From NCBI GenBank assembly GCA_965242685.1, contig OZ251487.1, positions 310,001-374,000 on the forward strand: DNA of 64,000 bases. Reading direction: 5' to 3'. The stretch comes from G965215055 sp965242685. Its GTDB lineage: Bacteria > Pseudomonadota > Gammaproteobacteria > UBA4575. The position numbers and the translations under genes were made by a program. The notes below the pieces were generated by a model. The model made no database searches, was not told where the DNA came from, and saw only the letters and a list, made by a program, of their open reading frames with translations. Positions 8,132 through 17,486 of the stretch are shown here, one piece after another. How positions within the stretch are numbered: position 1 is the first letter of the stretch; every line of letters begins with the position of its first letter.

Positions 8132-9406
8132 ATGCCCGAGCGGATTCAATCCATTCGAGGTATACATGATGTACTACCGCCAATCAGCGAGACGTCTAGC
8201 AAAGTTGAACGTGCGTTGCAGACCGTGCTTAGGCAATATGGTTATCAGGAAATCCGTTTGCCGTTGTTTGAGAAAACCGAGTTATTCAAGCGATCGCTTG
8301 GTGAAGTCACCGATATCGTTGAAAAGGAAATGTATACTTTTCGGGATCGCAATGGTGACAGCCTGACATTGCGACCGGAAGGCACGGCCGGGTTTATGCG
8401 TGCAGGCATACAACACGGCTTTTTATACCAACAGCCGTCAAGATTTTGGTATAGCGGGCCTTTTTTTCGGCGCGAACGTCCGCAGAAAGGGCGTTATCGA
8501 CAATTTCACCAAATTGGCGCGGAGGCGTTTGGTTTCGAAGGCCCTGACATTGATGCGGAACTCATCATGCTTGGTCAACATATGTGGAAGAAATTATCAA
8601 TTGAGCCCAAGCTGGAGATCAATAGCTTGGGTAATCTTCAGGCAAGACAAACGTATCGGGAAAAATTGATCGCTTATCTACGTCAATATGAAGATAAACT
8701 GGATGATGGAGAAAAATGTAGGTTGTATACCAACCCGATGCGTATACTGGATAGCAAAAACCAGGATTTACGAGCCGTTATTCACAACGCCCCAAGTCTT
8801 TTAGAATACCTTGATGCAGAGTCCAGGGAACACTTCGAAGGTTTGCAACAACTGCTTGTTGCCGCAAATATTGAGTACACTATCAATCCACGCTTAGTGC
8901 GAGGCCTGGACTACTATGGTAGAACCGTATTTGAATGGACGGCAAATGAACTGGATGCGGCACAGGCCACCGTCTGCGCAGGCGGTCGATATGACGACCT
9001 GGCACGCCAGTTAGGAGGAAAGCCTTGTACGGCGGCGGGGTTTGCTATCGGCTTGGAAAGGCTTGTTGCATTGTTGGAAGAGGCGCAATTTGAAAGTCGT
9101 GTAATAGATGCTTATCTGGTGTTACTGGGGCAGGAAGCCGAACGCGTCGGGATAAAAATTCTCGCCGGCCTTCGTACCAGAATTCCGACTTGTTCCATAG
9201 TAATGAATTGTGGCGGAGGCAGTATAAAATCACAAATGAAACGAGCTGATAAATCGAATGCCAAGCTCGCGATTATCCTGGGCGAGGATGAGATAAAAAA
9301 TAACAACGTAACATTGAAGTTTCTGCGAGAACAACATGACCAGGAAACAGTTCCCCAAGAAGATTTAGTATCTTTTTTCAATAGATACCTGAATATTGAT
9401 AGGTGA
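8132..9406 (+). CDS. hisS: Histidyl-tRNA synthetase
   Basis: A 424-residue class II aminoacyl-tRNA synthetase that charges tRNA-His. Motif 2 (FRRERPQKGRYRQFHQIGAE) and the HisRS-specific LVRGLDYYGRTVFEW are present, with a C-terminal anticodon-binding domain after about residue 330. Length equals E. coli HisS. A GGCGAGG sequence lies upstream of the ATG. The stop overlaps the upstream region of yfgM. Confidence 0.97.
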   Translation: MPERIQSIRGIHDVLPPISETSSKVERALQTVLRQYGYQEIRLPLFEKTELFKRSLGEVTDIVEKEMYTFRDRNGDSLTLRPEGTAGFMRAGIQHGFLYQQPSRFWYSGPFFRRERPQKGRYRQFHQIGAEAFGFEGPDIDAELIMLGQHMWKKLSIEPKLEINSLGNLQARQTYREKLIAYLRQYEDKLDDGEKCRLYTNPMRILDSKNQDLRAVIHNAPSLLEYLDAESREHFEGLQQLLVAANIEYTINPRLVRGLDYYGRTVFEWTANELDAAQATVCAGGRYDDLARQLGGKPCTAAGFAIGLERLVALLEEAQFESRVIDAYLVLLGQEAERVGIKILAGLRTRIPTCSIVMNCGGGSIKSQMKRADKSNAKLAIILGEDEIKNNNVTLKFLREQHDQETVPQEDLVSFFNRYLNIDR

Positions 9407-9411
9407 AAGAA

Positions 9412-10035
9412 ATGGTTGCCTACGAAACCGAAGAACAACGGATTGAAGCGATAAAGAATTGGTGGAAGCACAACGGTGCCGTTGTGATTACTGGTGCGGC
9501 ATTAGGTATTGCAACATTGGGAGGATGGCGTGGTTGGTCTTGGTACCAGGAAAAGCAAGCAGTTACGGCATCTGACCTCTATGCAGAGATTCAGGTAGCC
9601 ATCGATACAGATGATACAGTCGGTTTGCAGACACAGGCCGAAGTTTTGCGGACAGACTATACATTTACTGTATATGCAGCGTTAGCGACCTTGTATGAGG
9701 CAAAAATTCAGGTTGGAAGAGATGATTTTGTCGCGGCCGCTGAAAGTTTGCGTTGGGTAATTGATCATGGCAAACAGGATAGCTTGAAAGATATTGCGCG
9801 TATACGCTTGGCGCGCGTTTTGGTTACAGATAATAAATTGGAAGAAGCCATGACAGTGGTAAATTATGACTTTCCAAAGGCATACGTTTCGCTGATCAAT
9901 GAGATACGCGGCGATATTTTTGTTGCCAAAGGTGAAATGGTAAAAGCCAGACAAGCTTATGACCAGGCTCTTTCATCTACAGGCACAAATAGTGTGGAAT
10001 TTCTACAGATGAAACGCGATAACCTGGGAAACTGA
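9412..10035 (+). CDS. yfgM: YfgM, ancillary SecYEG/periplasmic chaperone partner
   Basis: A 207-residue membrane-anchored tetratricopeptide-like protein. The ATG at 9412 is preferred because AGGTGA lies 5 bases upstream; a GTG at 9403 inside the hisS stop is an alternative. A short cytoplasmic N-terminus (EEQRIEAIKNWWKHNG) leads into one membrane span at about residues 22-42, and helical repeats fill the periplasmic remainder. In E. coli YfgM joins the translocon with PpiD; the hisS-yfgM-bamB-der order is conserved. Confidence 0.9.
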   Translation: MVAYETEEQRIEAIKNWWKHNGAVVITGAALGIATLGGWRGWSWYQEKQAVTASDLYAEIQVAIDTDDTVGLQTQAEVLRTDYTFTVYAALATLYEAKIQVGRDDFVAAAESLRWVIDHGKQDSLKDIARIRLARVLVTDNKLEEAMTVVNYDFPKAYVSLINEIRGDIFVAKGEMVKARQAYDQALSSTGTNSVEFLQMKRDNLGN

Positions 10036-10056
10036 TCTTCGGCATTTATATTTTTC

Positions 10057-11238
10057 ATGCTTGAAAAACGCACGTTAATAAAACTTACTTTGATTTCTGT
10101 CTGTTGCTTGTCGCTGACGGCTTGTGGCTTGTTGAAAAAACCCAAACAGTGGTTTGATAAAGAAGAAGACCCCCGTGCACCGGCGGAGTTGGTGGACATT
10201 GAAGCGGAAATAGTACAGACACAATTAGTGTGGCGTAATTCTATTGGTAGTTTGGGAGACAGCTACAGCAAAATACGTCCCTACGTCACGGAGGATCGGG
10301 TGTACCTGAGTAATGCCGAAGGTCGAGTCGAGGCTTGGCGGCGCGCGGATGGCAAACGCCTTTGGAGTGTATCGCTTAAAGAAGAGATATCGGGAGGCGT
10401 AAGGGGAGGGGAAGGTATCGTAGCATTAGGTACCAAGGATGGTGTGGTTATTGCACTGGATGCGCGAGAAGGAAGTGAACGATGGCGAACAATTGTAACC
10501 AGCGAAGTCATGACACTGTCGGAGGTTAAGCACGGTATTGTCGTTGTACGTACCAATGACAACAAGGTACACGCCCTTGGCATTGAAGTGGGAGAGCTGG
10601 TATGGAACAAAAGCCGCGACACGCCGCCGTTGACTCTGCGAGGCGCAAGCGAACCCAGGATTGTCGATGATGCCGTGTTGATAGGTCATGACGACGGCAA
10701 AATGATAGCGTTAAACCTGCAAGATGGTACTGAGCTGTGGGAAGCTACCGTTTCTGTTGCAAGAGGGCGTTCCGAATTGGAACGAATATCCGACGTTGAC
10801 GGGGAAATTGCCTACCTTGATGGAGTGGTCTACGCCGTGGGCTTTAATGGCAGCGTGGTGGCCGTGGATATGGAGACGGGTTTGCCCGGTTGGACGAGGG
10901 AATTCTCTTCCAGTGCGGGATTGAGTGCGGATGAAAATCGCATATATATCACCGATATGGATAGCAGCGTGTGGGCACTGGATAAAGCGTCGGGTGCGAC
11001 GCTGTGGCGTCAGGACAAGCTGCTATACAGAAAACTGACGGCTCCCAAGGTTATGGGCGAATACATTGTTATCGGGGATTACAAAGGTTATTTGCATTGG
11101 CTGTCCAAAGAAGACGGCAAATTGGTCGGCAGGAACAAAGTGTCTGGAGATATGATCAACACTGCACCGATAATCATCAGTGATCGCGCCTATGTGTTTG
11201 CCAATGATGGTTCACTCTCCGTATTGCAGTATCGCTGA
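10057..11238 (+). CDS. bamB: BamB outer-membrane assembly lipoprotein
   Basis: A 393-residue lipoprotein of the BAM complex that helps insert beta-barrel proteins. The signal peptide ends in the lipobox LTAC with the lipidated cysteine at residue 23. The rest is an eight-bladed PQQ-type beta propeller, with repeated segments such as AWRRADGKRLWS, ALDAREGSERWRT and ALNLQDGTELWE. It lies 21 bases after yfgM in the usual order before der. Confidence 0.95.
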   Translation: MLEKRTLIKLTLISVCCLSLTACGLLKKPKQWFDKEEDPRAPAELVDIEAEIVQTQLVWRNSIGSLGDSYSKIRPYVTEDRVYLSNAEGRVEAWRRADGKRLWSVSLKEEISGGVRGGEGIVALGTKDGVVIALDAREGSERWRTIVTSEVMTLSEVKHGIVVVRTNDNKVHALGIEVGELVWNKSRDTPPLTLRGASEPRIVDDAVLIGHDDGKMIALNLQDGTELWEATVSVARGRSELERISDVDGEIAYLDGVVYAVGFNGSVVAVDMETGLPGWTREFSSSAGLSADENRIYITDMDSSVWALDKASGATLWRQDKLLYRKLTAPKVMGEYIVIGDYKGYLHWLSKEDGKLVGRNKVSGDMINTAPIIISDRAYVFANDGSLSVLQYR

Positions 11239-11367
11239 TCATTCATAACGTCCGAGTTATCCATAGCGAGAAGGCAGTGGGCGGGCCTTTCGCTTTTTGT
11301 CGGTCGGCGTGTAAATATAATAAATGTCAATTTTGAAGGTTTTTTCAGCAAAAAACCGTGGCTGGTT

Positions 11368-12684
11368 ATGTCGTCCGTAATTGCACTTATTGGTCGCTCT
11401 AACGTTGGCAAGTCCACGTTATTTAACTACCTGACCAGGTCGAATGATGCCCTGGTCGCAGATCAACCGGGGTTGACGAGGGACCGCATTTATGGTGTTA
11501 CCCGTCGGTTTGAAAGACGTTACATCGTTATTGATACCGGCGGCGTCGCCGAGGCGGAAAAATCAAATGACAAGGATCGCGTCAATCAGATGGTCACTTT
11601 ACAAGCATGGTATGCGGTTAAAGAAGCCGATTTCGTATTTTTTGTAGTGGACGGAAAACAAGGATTAGTGCCCCAGGACCAAGATATTTTTGCCAAGCTC
11701 AGGAATTCAAATCAAAAGGTTTTCGTCCTTGTAAACAAGATAGACACGAGTGCTGAAAATGTACTGGCAAGTGACTTTTTTACACTTGGCGCAGAGCACG
11801 TGTTTGAAATTTCTGCCAAACTCGGTAGAGGCATCCGCAGCGTGATCACCGCGGTAGGAAGATACTGTTCCCCACAGGAAGAACCGCAATCACAAGAAAC
11901 CGGGCAAAACGTCATCAAGGTAGCACTCGTTGGAAGGCCCAATGTAGGAAAGTCTACGTTGGCTAACGCACTGATTGGTGAAGAGCGCTTTATAACTTCC
12001 GAGATTCCCGGTACGACTCGCGACAGTGCCTCGCAGCGCATAAAAAAAATTGGTGCCACATTTGAGTTGGTGGATACCGCAGGAGTGCGCCGTCGTAGCA
12101 AAGTACACGATATGGTTGAGAGGATAAGTGTCGTGAGAACCCTACAAGCGATAGATACGTCCCACGTAGTGATATTGATACTGGACGGCACGCAGGCACT
12201 TACGGAGCAGGATGCACGTTTGGGCGGTATGATTATAGATAGCGGTCGATCCGTGGTGGTTGCCGTTAATAAAACTGATGTATGCTCAAAGGGGGATTAT
12301 GAGGTATTGCGAAAAGGATTTGGCCTCAAGCTGCATTTTCTTGACTTTGCAGAGCGGCAACTGATCTCTGCAAAGCACGGAAAGGGTGTTTCAAAACTTA
12401 TGCGAGCCGTGCTACGGACGTATCATTCGGCCAATGTTAAAGTACAAACTTCCGAACTGAATAGATTGCTAAAAAATGCCCTCGAGCATTTTCAACCACC
12501 GCTTTCAGGAGGCCGAAGAATTAAGCTCAAGTACGCCGTACAAATAAATACATGCCCTCCAACCTTTGCGATATACGGAAATCGAATCGACAGAATTCCC
12601 AAAACATACCGGCGCTATCTGGAGAATTACTTTCGCAAGGCGTTGAAATTAATCGGCACGCCTATGCACATAGTGTTTAAATAG
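11368..12684 (+). CDS. der: Der (EngA) double-domain ribosome-assembly GTPase
   Basis: A 438-residue GTPase with two tandem G domains and a C-terminal KH-like domain, needed for 50S subunit maturation. The first P-loop is GRSNVGKS (most family members have Pro where this has Ser) and the second is GRPNVGKS. Both NKxD motifs (VNKIDTS, VNKTDVC) and switch sequences (PGLTRDR, PGTTRDS) are present. The gap of 129 bases after bamB holds no gene. Confidence 0.96.
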   Translation: MSSVIALIGRSNVGKSTLFNYLTRSNDALVADQPGLTRDRIYGVTRRFERRYIVIDTGGVAEAEKSNDKDRVNQMVTLQAWYAVKEADFVFFVVDGKQGLVPQDQDIFAKLRNSNQKVFVLVNKIDTSAENVLASDFFTLGAEHVFEISAKLGRGIRSVITAVGRYCSPQEEPQSQETGQNVIKVALVGRPNVGKSTLANALIGEERFITSEIPGTTRDSASQRIKKIGATFELVDTAGVRRRSKVHDMVERISVVRTLQAIDTSHVVILILDGTQALTEQDARLGGMIIDSGRSVVVAVNKTDVCSKGDYEVLRKGFGLKLHFLDFAERQLISAKHGKGVSKLMRAVLRTYHSANVKVQTSELNRLLKNALEHFQPPLSGGRRIKLKYAVQINTCPPTFAIYGNRIDRIPKTYRRYLENYFRKALKLIGTPMHIVFK

Positions 12685-12742
12685 CTTTAGATCCAAGCCA
12701 AGTATATCTATCAAATTAATAAGGTGAGGTTGAAAAATATAC

Positions 12743-13141
12743 TCAATATGAATCGGGAAGCTTAATAGGCGGTTGAGCCTGCCACCCGGGTTGGCGGTGT
12801 TCTGCCGTCACCTGTGTACAAATGCCACCCCGCACGTTGAAGTCAGCCGTAATACGCATAAATCGGGGCTTTAGCAATGTAGCAATATCGCTTAGAATTT
12901 CATTGGTTATCGCTTCATGAAATGCCCCCTTATCTCGAAAAGACGTGATATATAGCTTCAGGGCCTTGAGTTCCACGCATAGTTTATCCGGAACGTATTC
13001 GATCAGTAACTTTGCAAAGTCTGGTTGTCCCGTCAATGGACACAGACACGTGAACTCCGGGATACTCATGCGAATTGTGTAATCGGTATCGCATTGAGGA
13101 TTTTCAAATGTATCCAAGTGTTGTTTATGGTTTCCAGTCAT
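12743..13141 (-). CDS. queF: QueF, NADPH-dependent preQ0 reductase (short form)
   Basis: A 132-residue single-domain QueF that reduces 7-cyano-7-deazaguanine (preQ0) to preQ1 in queuosine synthesis. The active-site block CLCPLTGQPDFA carries the catalytic cysteine (Cys34) and aspartate (Asp41); SFRDKGAFHE is the NADPH-binding motif. This short YkvM-like type differs from the two-domain QueF of E. coli. It converges with der and is divergent from smc, with only 52 bases between the queF and smc starts. Confidence 0.93.
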   Translation of the reverse strand: MTGNHKQHLDTFENPQCDTDYTIRMSIPEFTCLCPLTGQPDFAKLLIEYVPDKLCVELKALKLYITSFRDKGAFHEAITNEILSDIATLLKPRFMRITADFNVRGGICTQVTAEHRQPGWQAQPPIKLPDSY

Positions 13142-13193
13142 GCGGCTTGAAGCCTTATTCAGTTAATGGGCCTATTGTAACGAATTAGTACGG

Positions 13194-16100
13194 ATGCGGC
13201 TCAACTCAATCAAGATGTCGGGGTTCAAGTCTTTCGTAGACCCGACTTTGCTACTTTTTCCCACATCCATGGTCGGTATTGTCGGCCCCAATGGGTGCGG
13301 GAAATCGAATATTATTGATGCGGTGCGTTGGGTGATGGGAGAAGGCAGCCGGCACATTCGGGGAGACACTGTGGAAGACATTATTTTTAATGGTTCTGCT
13401 ACGCGCAAGCCCGTGGGACAGGCATCCATAGAACTGAGCTTTGATAATAGTGACGGAAAATTGGGCAGCGAGTATTCCGCATACAGCGAAATTTCCATAC
13501 GTCGTCAAGTTACTCGTGACGGGCAATCCAGGTATTTCCTGAACGGTGGCAAATGTCGACGCAAGGATATTATAAGCCTTTTCCTGGGCACTGGTTTGGG
13601 TCCGCACAGCTATGCAATTATCGAGCAAGGCATGATTTCAAGGTTGATTGACGCCAAGCCGGATGAACTGCGTGTCTATCTGGAAGAAGCGGCCGGTATT
13701 TCAAAATACAAGGAACGCCGTAGAGAAACTGAAAACCGCATTCGTCACACCCGTGAAAATCTAAGTCGGCTCAACGACCTTATAGAAGAGATAAGCAAAC
13801 GTATTGCCCATTTGCAGCGACAGGCAAGGGCCGCAGAGCACTATCAGGAGTTGAAGGCCGAAGAACGCCGCACCGGTGCAGAGTTGCTGGTGCTTGATTG
13901 GCGGAAGCATCAATCGGAGATGCAACAGCGCGGACGCTCGGTAGAGCATAAGAAAACGGAAATTGAAAAAGTGACAGCAGAGATGCGTGCCGTTGAAGCA
14001 GAGATTGAAAAATTACGCCAGCAGCAGGTTATCGAGGGAAATAAACTTAATGACGTTCAGGGTGATTATTATGAGCTGGGCGGAGAAATTTCCCGTGTTG
14101 AGCAGTCCATCCAGCATGCCAAAGAACTGGGCGATCGTTATAACAAAGAGTTACAGCAGGTACAACGAGCGTGCGCGCAGGCGGAACAAGCTTTGAAAGG
14201 CGAGCAGGTCAAGGCATCGGAATTGGAGGCAAAGATCATCGAAATTCAGCCCGAGTTGACCACGGCCCGTGAGCGGTTGCATGCCGATACTCGAAAACTT
14301 GGCGATGCAGAGGCCGAAATCGTTGCATGGCAGGAAGCTTGGCAGGAATTGATGACAAAAATTGTGCAACCAACCCAGGCAGTTGAAGTTGAAGCGTCAA
14401 AGATTAAATACCTTGAAAGACATCTTGAGCGGCTTGTAGGACACAAGGAAAAACTCTCGGGGGATTTGCGAAAATACGAGGCCAAACGGTCATCATCAAT
14501 GAATTCTGGAAATCTGCTGGCGTCGCGGGTTGATGAAGCTGCCGCATTGCTAGAAAAGTTCTCTCCTGAAATGGCCGCCTTGACCGAAAAGATTAGTGCA
14601 GGTCGAGATAGCCTTCAAAAGTTTGATCTAAAGTTGGAGCAAGCCCGCAAAAAACTACAATCCACGCAGGCACGGCTCGCGTCTTTGCAAACGCTACAAA
14701 GAATAGCACTGAACCATGAAGGCGAGGACGTGGGCAAATGGCTTGAACGGAAAGGCTTGAGTGGTGCTCCACGTTTGATGGATGAGATCAAAACCGAATC
14801 GGGATGGGAAACTTCCGTGGAGACCGTTCTGGGTGATTACCTGGGGGCGGTATGTGTTGATGACCTCGCTCGGGTGGTGGACTCCATTGATCAGATTGAA
14901 ACCGGTCGTTTGACGGTGGTTGGTCAGGTAGCATCCAATCGGCATACCGGTATCGACGGTACGCTTGCATCCAAGGTACGGGCGCCCGTTGATCTGACGG
15001 TGCTGCTCGGCCGCGTGCTGATTGCGGAAGACATTGAAAGTGCGTGCAGGGTGAGGGAAAGACTTGAGCCTGAGCAATCCGTCATCACCAGAGAAGGCGT
15101 GTGGATGGGGCCGAACTGGCTGCGGCTCTCGCGCGTAGCCGCAGACAAGGGAAATATATTGCGGCGCAAGCACCGGATCAGCACTTTGGAAAAGCAGGTT
15201 TCCGTTCAACAGGAACAGGTTGACCGACTGGCTGGCGAACTGAAGACGCGCCAGCACGAATTGTATAACGATGAGCATGAAAAAGACCGTATTCAAGCCC
15301 ATTTTACCGAGGCACAAAAACAACATGCTCAGGCAAAGGCCGAAATAACGGGTTGGGAAAATGAGCGGGAGCATTTGTCACGACAGCGGCAACGCTTGCA
15401 GAACGATGTTCGGGAGGTTGATCACCGGATCAAACAGGCACAGGATGAATTGCGGGAGTCATCCGTAGCGAAAAAGCGAGCGGAAACTATGCTTGCGGAA
15501 TATAACGATGAAAAAAAGGCCTTGCTGGAGCAACGAGACAGTAACTCGCGCTATCTGGACGATGTACGCAGTGAAGAAGGAAAACGGCGCGAGACCACAC
15601 ATCAGCTTGCGTTACAGTTGGAATCGTGTCAAAGCGCGCTGCAGGCGACGCGGGATTCACTGAAACGGATGCAAGAACAGACACGGGAGTTGCAACGACG
15701 CAGCGAATCCATACAGACGTCCAGGCAGAAAGAAAGTGCTCCCCTCGAAGAACTCAACACGCGGCTTAAAGACCTCGTCGACCAGCGCGTTGCAATGGAG
15801 CATGGCCTTGTGGATGCACGTAACGCCGTTCAGCATACTGACAACATGATACGTGCCAGACGGCAAAGTACCGTTGAAGCCCGGCGTCGCATTGAAGCAC
15901 TGCGTGAACAGCTTAGTGAGTTGCAGTCGGCTTGGCAGGAAGCCAAAGTGCGCGGTGATACGCTTAGGGAACAACTGCTTGAATACGATCACTCACCCGA
16001 GTCTTTATTGCGGCAATTGCCTGAGGATGCCGTACCTGAAAAATGGAAAGAGCGCAAACAGGCACTGGAAAGAAAGATCAGTCGGCTGGCGCCGATCAAT

Positions 16101-16703
16101 CTTGCGGCCATTGATGAGTATCGGGAACACAACGAGCGTAAGAAATATCTGGATAGTCAGCACAGCGACCTGACTGAAGCACTGGAAACACTGGAGGGTG
16201 CGATTCATAAAATTGACAAGGAAACAAAAGATCGGTTCAAAAATACCTTTGAGCATGTAAACCATCGTTTAAGGGATATCTATCCACGTCTGTTTCATGG
16301 TGGCAAGGCCTTTCTGGAGATGACTGGTGACGACCTGTTGACCACGGGTGTGTCCATCATGGCGCGGCTCCCCGGGAAACGACTTTCCTCAATCCATCTC
16401 TTGTCCGGTGGAGAGAAGGCCTTGACGGCGGTCGCGTTGATATTTTCACTATTCGAACTCAATCCGGCGCCTTTTTGTTTACTGGATGAGGTAGATGCAC
16501 CGTTGGATGACGTCAACGTTATTCGGTATTGCCGGTTATTAAAAGACATGAGCGACCGGGTGCAGTTTATATATATCACGCACAACAAAAGTACCATGGA
16601 ATATGCTAGTCAGCTATTGGGGATTACGATGAATGAACCCGGTGTTTCAAGAATTGTCTCCGTTGACGTTGATGAAGTGGTAGAAATGGCGGCTGTTTCA
16701 TAG
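13194..16703 (+). CDS. smc: Smc chromosome segregation ATPase
   Basis: A 1169-residue SMC protein that organises and condenses the chromosome. The N-terminal head has the Walker A motif GPNGCGKS at about residues 31-38; long coiled coils run from about 165 to 500 and from 650 to 1000; the hinge lies at about 515-640. The C-terminal head has the signature LLSGGEKALTA and Walker B CLLDEVDAPLDD. Many gammaproteobacteria use MukB instead; this one has a canonical Smc next to zipA and ligA. Confidence 0.96.
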   Translation: MRLNSIKMSGFKSFVDPTLLLFPTSMVGIVGPNGCGKSNIIDAVRWVMGEGSRHIRGDTVEDIIFNGSATRKPVGQASIELSFDNSDGKLGSEYSAYSEISIRRQVTRDGQSRYFLNGGKCRRKDIISLFLGTGLGPHSYAIIEQGMISRLIDAKPDELRVYLEEAAGISKYKERRRETENRIRHTRENLSRLNDLIEEISKRIAHLQRQARAAEHYQELKAEERRTGAELLVLDWRKHQSEMQQRGRSVEHKKTEIEKVTAEMRAVEAEIEKLRQQQVIEGNKLNDVQGDYYELGGEISRVEQSIQHAKELGDRYNKELQQVQRACAQAEQALKGEQVKASELEAKIIEIQPELTTARERLHADTRKLGDAEAEIVAWQEAWQELMTKIVQPTQAVEVEASKIKYLERHLERLVGHKEKLSGDLRKYEAKRSSSMNSGNLLASRVDEAAALLEKFSPEMAALTEKISAGRDSLQKFDLKLEQARKKLQSTQARLASLQTLQRIALNHEGEDVGKWLERKGLSGAPRLMDEIKTESGWETSVETVLGDYLGAVCVDDLARVVDSIDQIETGRLTVVGQVASNRHTGIDGTLASKVRAPVDLTVLLGRVLIAEDIESACRVRERLEPEQSVITREGVWMGPNWLRLSRVAADKGNILRRKHRISTLEKQVSVQQEQVDRLAGELKTRQHELYNDEHEKDRIQAHFTEAQKQHAQAKAEITGWENEREHLSRQRQRLQNDVREVDHRIKQAQDELRESSVAKKRAETMLAEYNDEKKALLEQRDSNSRYLDDVRSEEGKRRETTHQLALQLESCQSALQATRDSLKRMQEQTRELQRRSESIQTSRQKESAPLEELNTRLKDLVDQRVAMEHGLVDARNAVQHTDNMIRARRQSTVEARRRIEALREQLSELQSAWQEAKVRGDTLREQLLEYDHSPESLLRQLPEDAVPEKWKERKQALERKISRLAPINLAAIDEYREHNERKKYLDSQHSDLTEALETLEGAIHKIDKETKDRFKNTFEHVNHRLRDIYPRLFHGGKAFLEMTGDDLLTTGVSIMARLPGKRLSSIHLLSGGEKALTAVALIFSLFELNPAPFCLLDEVDAPLDDVNVIRYCRLLKDMSDRVQFIYITHNKSTMEYASQLLGITMNEPGVSRIVSVDVDEVVEMAAVS

Positions 16704-16736
16704 CCTGTTCTCCCGCTTTCCATACGTGCGAAACCT

Positions 16737-17408
16737 ATGACGACAGAACTGCGCATTGCACTACTGCTGATCGGATTGATGGTATTGGCGGGGTTGTACT
16801 ATTTTAGCGGCAGAGCAAAACGTAGCACACCCGGTAACGGAGCGGATGAAGGGATTGCCGTGGATAAGCGGGAAAAGGAAGAGCTGCGGGAGTTGGAGGA
16901 TTTGATACGCGAAGACAGCGACGTCAAATCGGCGGGGGTACGAAAGCCTGCAAGTCAAAGCGGTGCGTCAGCACCGGCTTCAGGAGAGCTGGTGATATTA
17001 CACGTTGCGGCACGGCGTCCGCACAAGTTTGTGGGGACCGACGTCGTTCACGTTACTGAACAGCTTGATCTTGAATACGGTGACCGGCACATATTCCATA
17101 AAGTCATTGGGCAAGCCGACCACCGGAAGACCCTTTACAGCGTTATGAACATGGTGCGTCCCGGCACCTTTGAAATGGATGCTATGGACGAATTTGAAAC
17201 CCCGGGGCTAAGTTTTGCGATGAATCTGCCCGCACCGGAAACAGCCTTGGAGGCGTTTGACACAATGCTGGAAGACGCAAAACAATTCGCTGACCGCCTC
17301 GGTGGCGACCTGCTGGATGAATCACGGAATCGTTTGAGCCAGCAGACCATTACACACTTGCGGGAACGAGTACAGCTATTTGATTTAAAGCACTCGCGGC
17401 GCGCTTAA
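16737..17408 (+). CDS. zipA: ZipA cell-division protein
   Basis: A 223-residue inner-membrane protein that tethers FtsZ. It has an N-terminal membrane span (about residues 5-24), a short charged linker, and the ZipA C-terminal FtsZ-binding domain from about residue 85 (LVILHVAARRPHKFVG...FHKV...FSVMNMV-like pattern). It is shorter than E. coli ZipA (328) because the Pro/Gln-rich linker is reduced. The smc-zipA-ligA order is shared with other gammaproteobacteria. Confidence 0.92.
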   Translation: MTTELRIALLLIGLMVLAGLYYFSGRAKRSTPGNGADEGIAVDKREKEELRELEDLIREDSDVKSAGVRKPASQSGASAPASGELVILHVAARRPHKFVGTDVVHVTEQLDLEYGDRHIFHKVIGQADHRKTLYSVMNMVRPGTFEMDAMDEFETPGLSFAMNLPAPETALEAFDTMLEDAKQFADRLGGDLLDESRNRLSQQTITHLRERVQLFDLKHSRRA

Positions 17409-17486
17409 AGCCGATCCACTTTGACGCAACTGGACGCTCGAGTTTCTGATGTCCTGTGGTCGAAGCAGGTTATAATAAAAGCTGTA

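Noticed and set aside
13251..15374. Minus-strand open frames within smc
   Set aside because: Shadows of the smc coding sequence; no motif, ribosome-binding site or family match.
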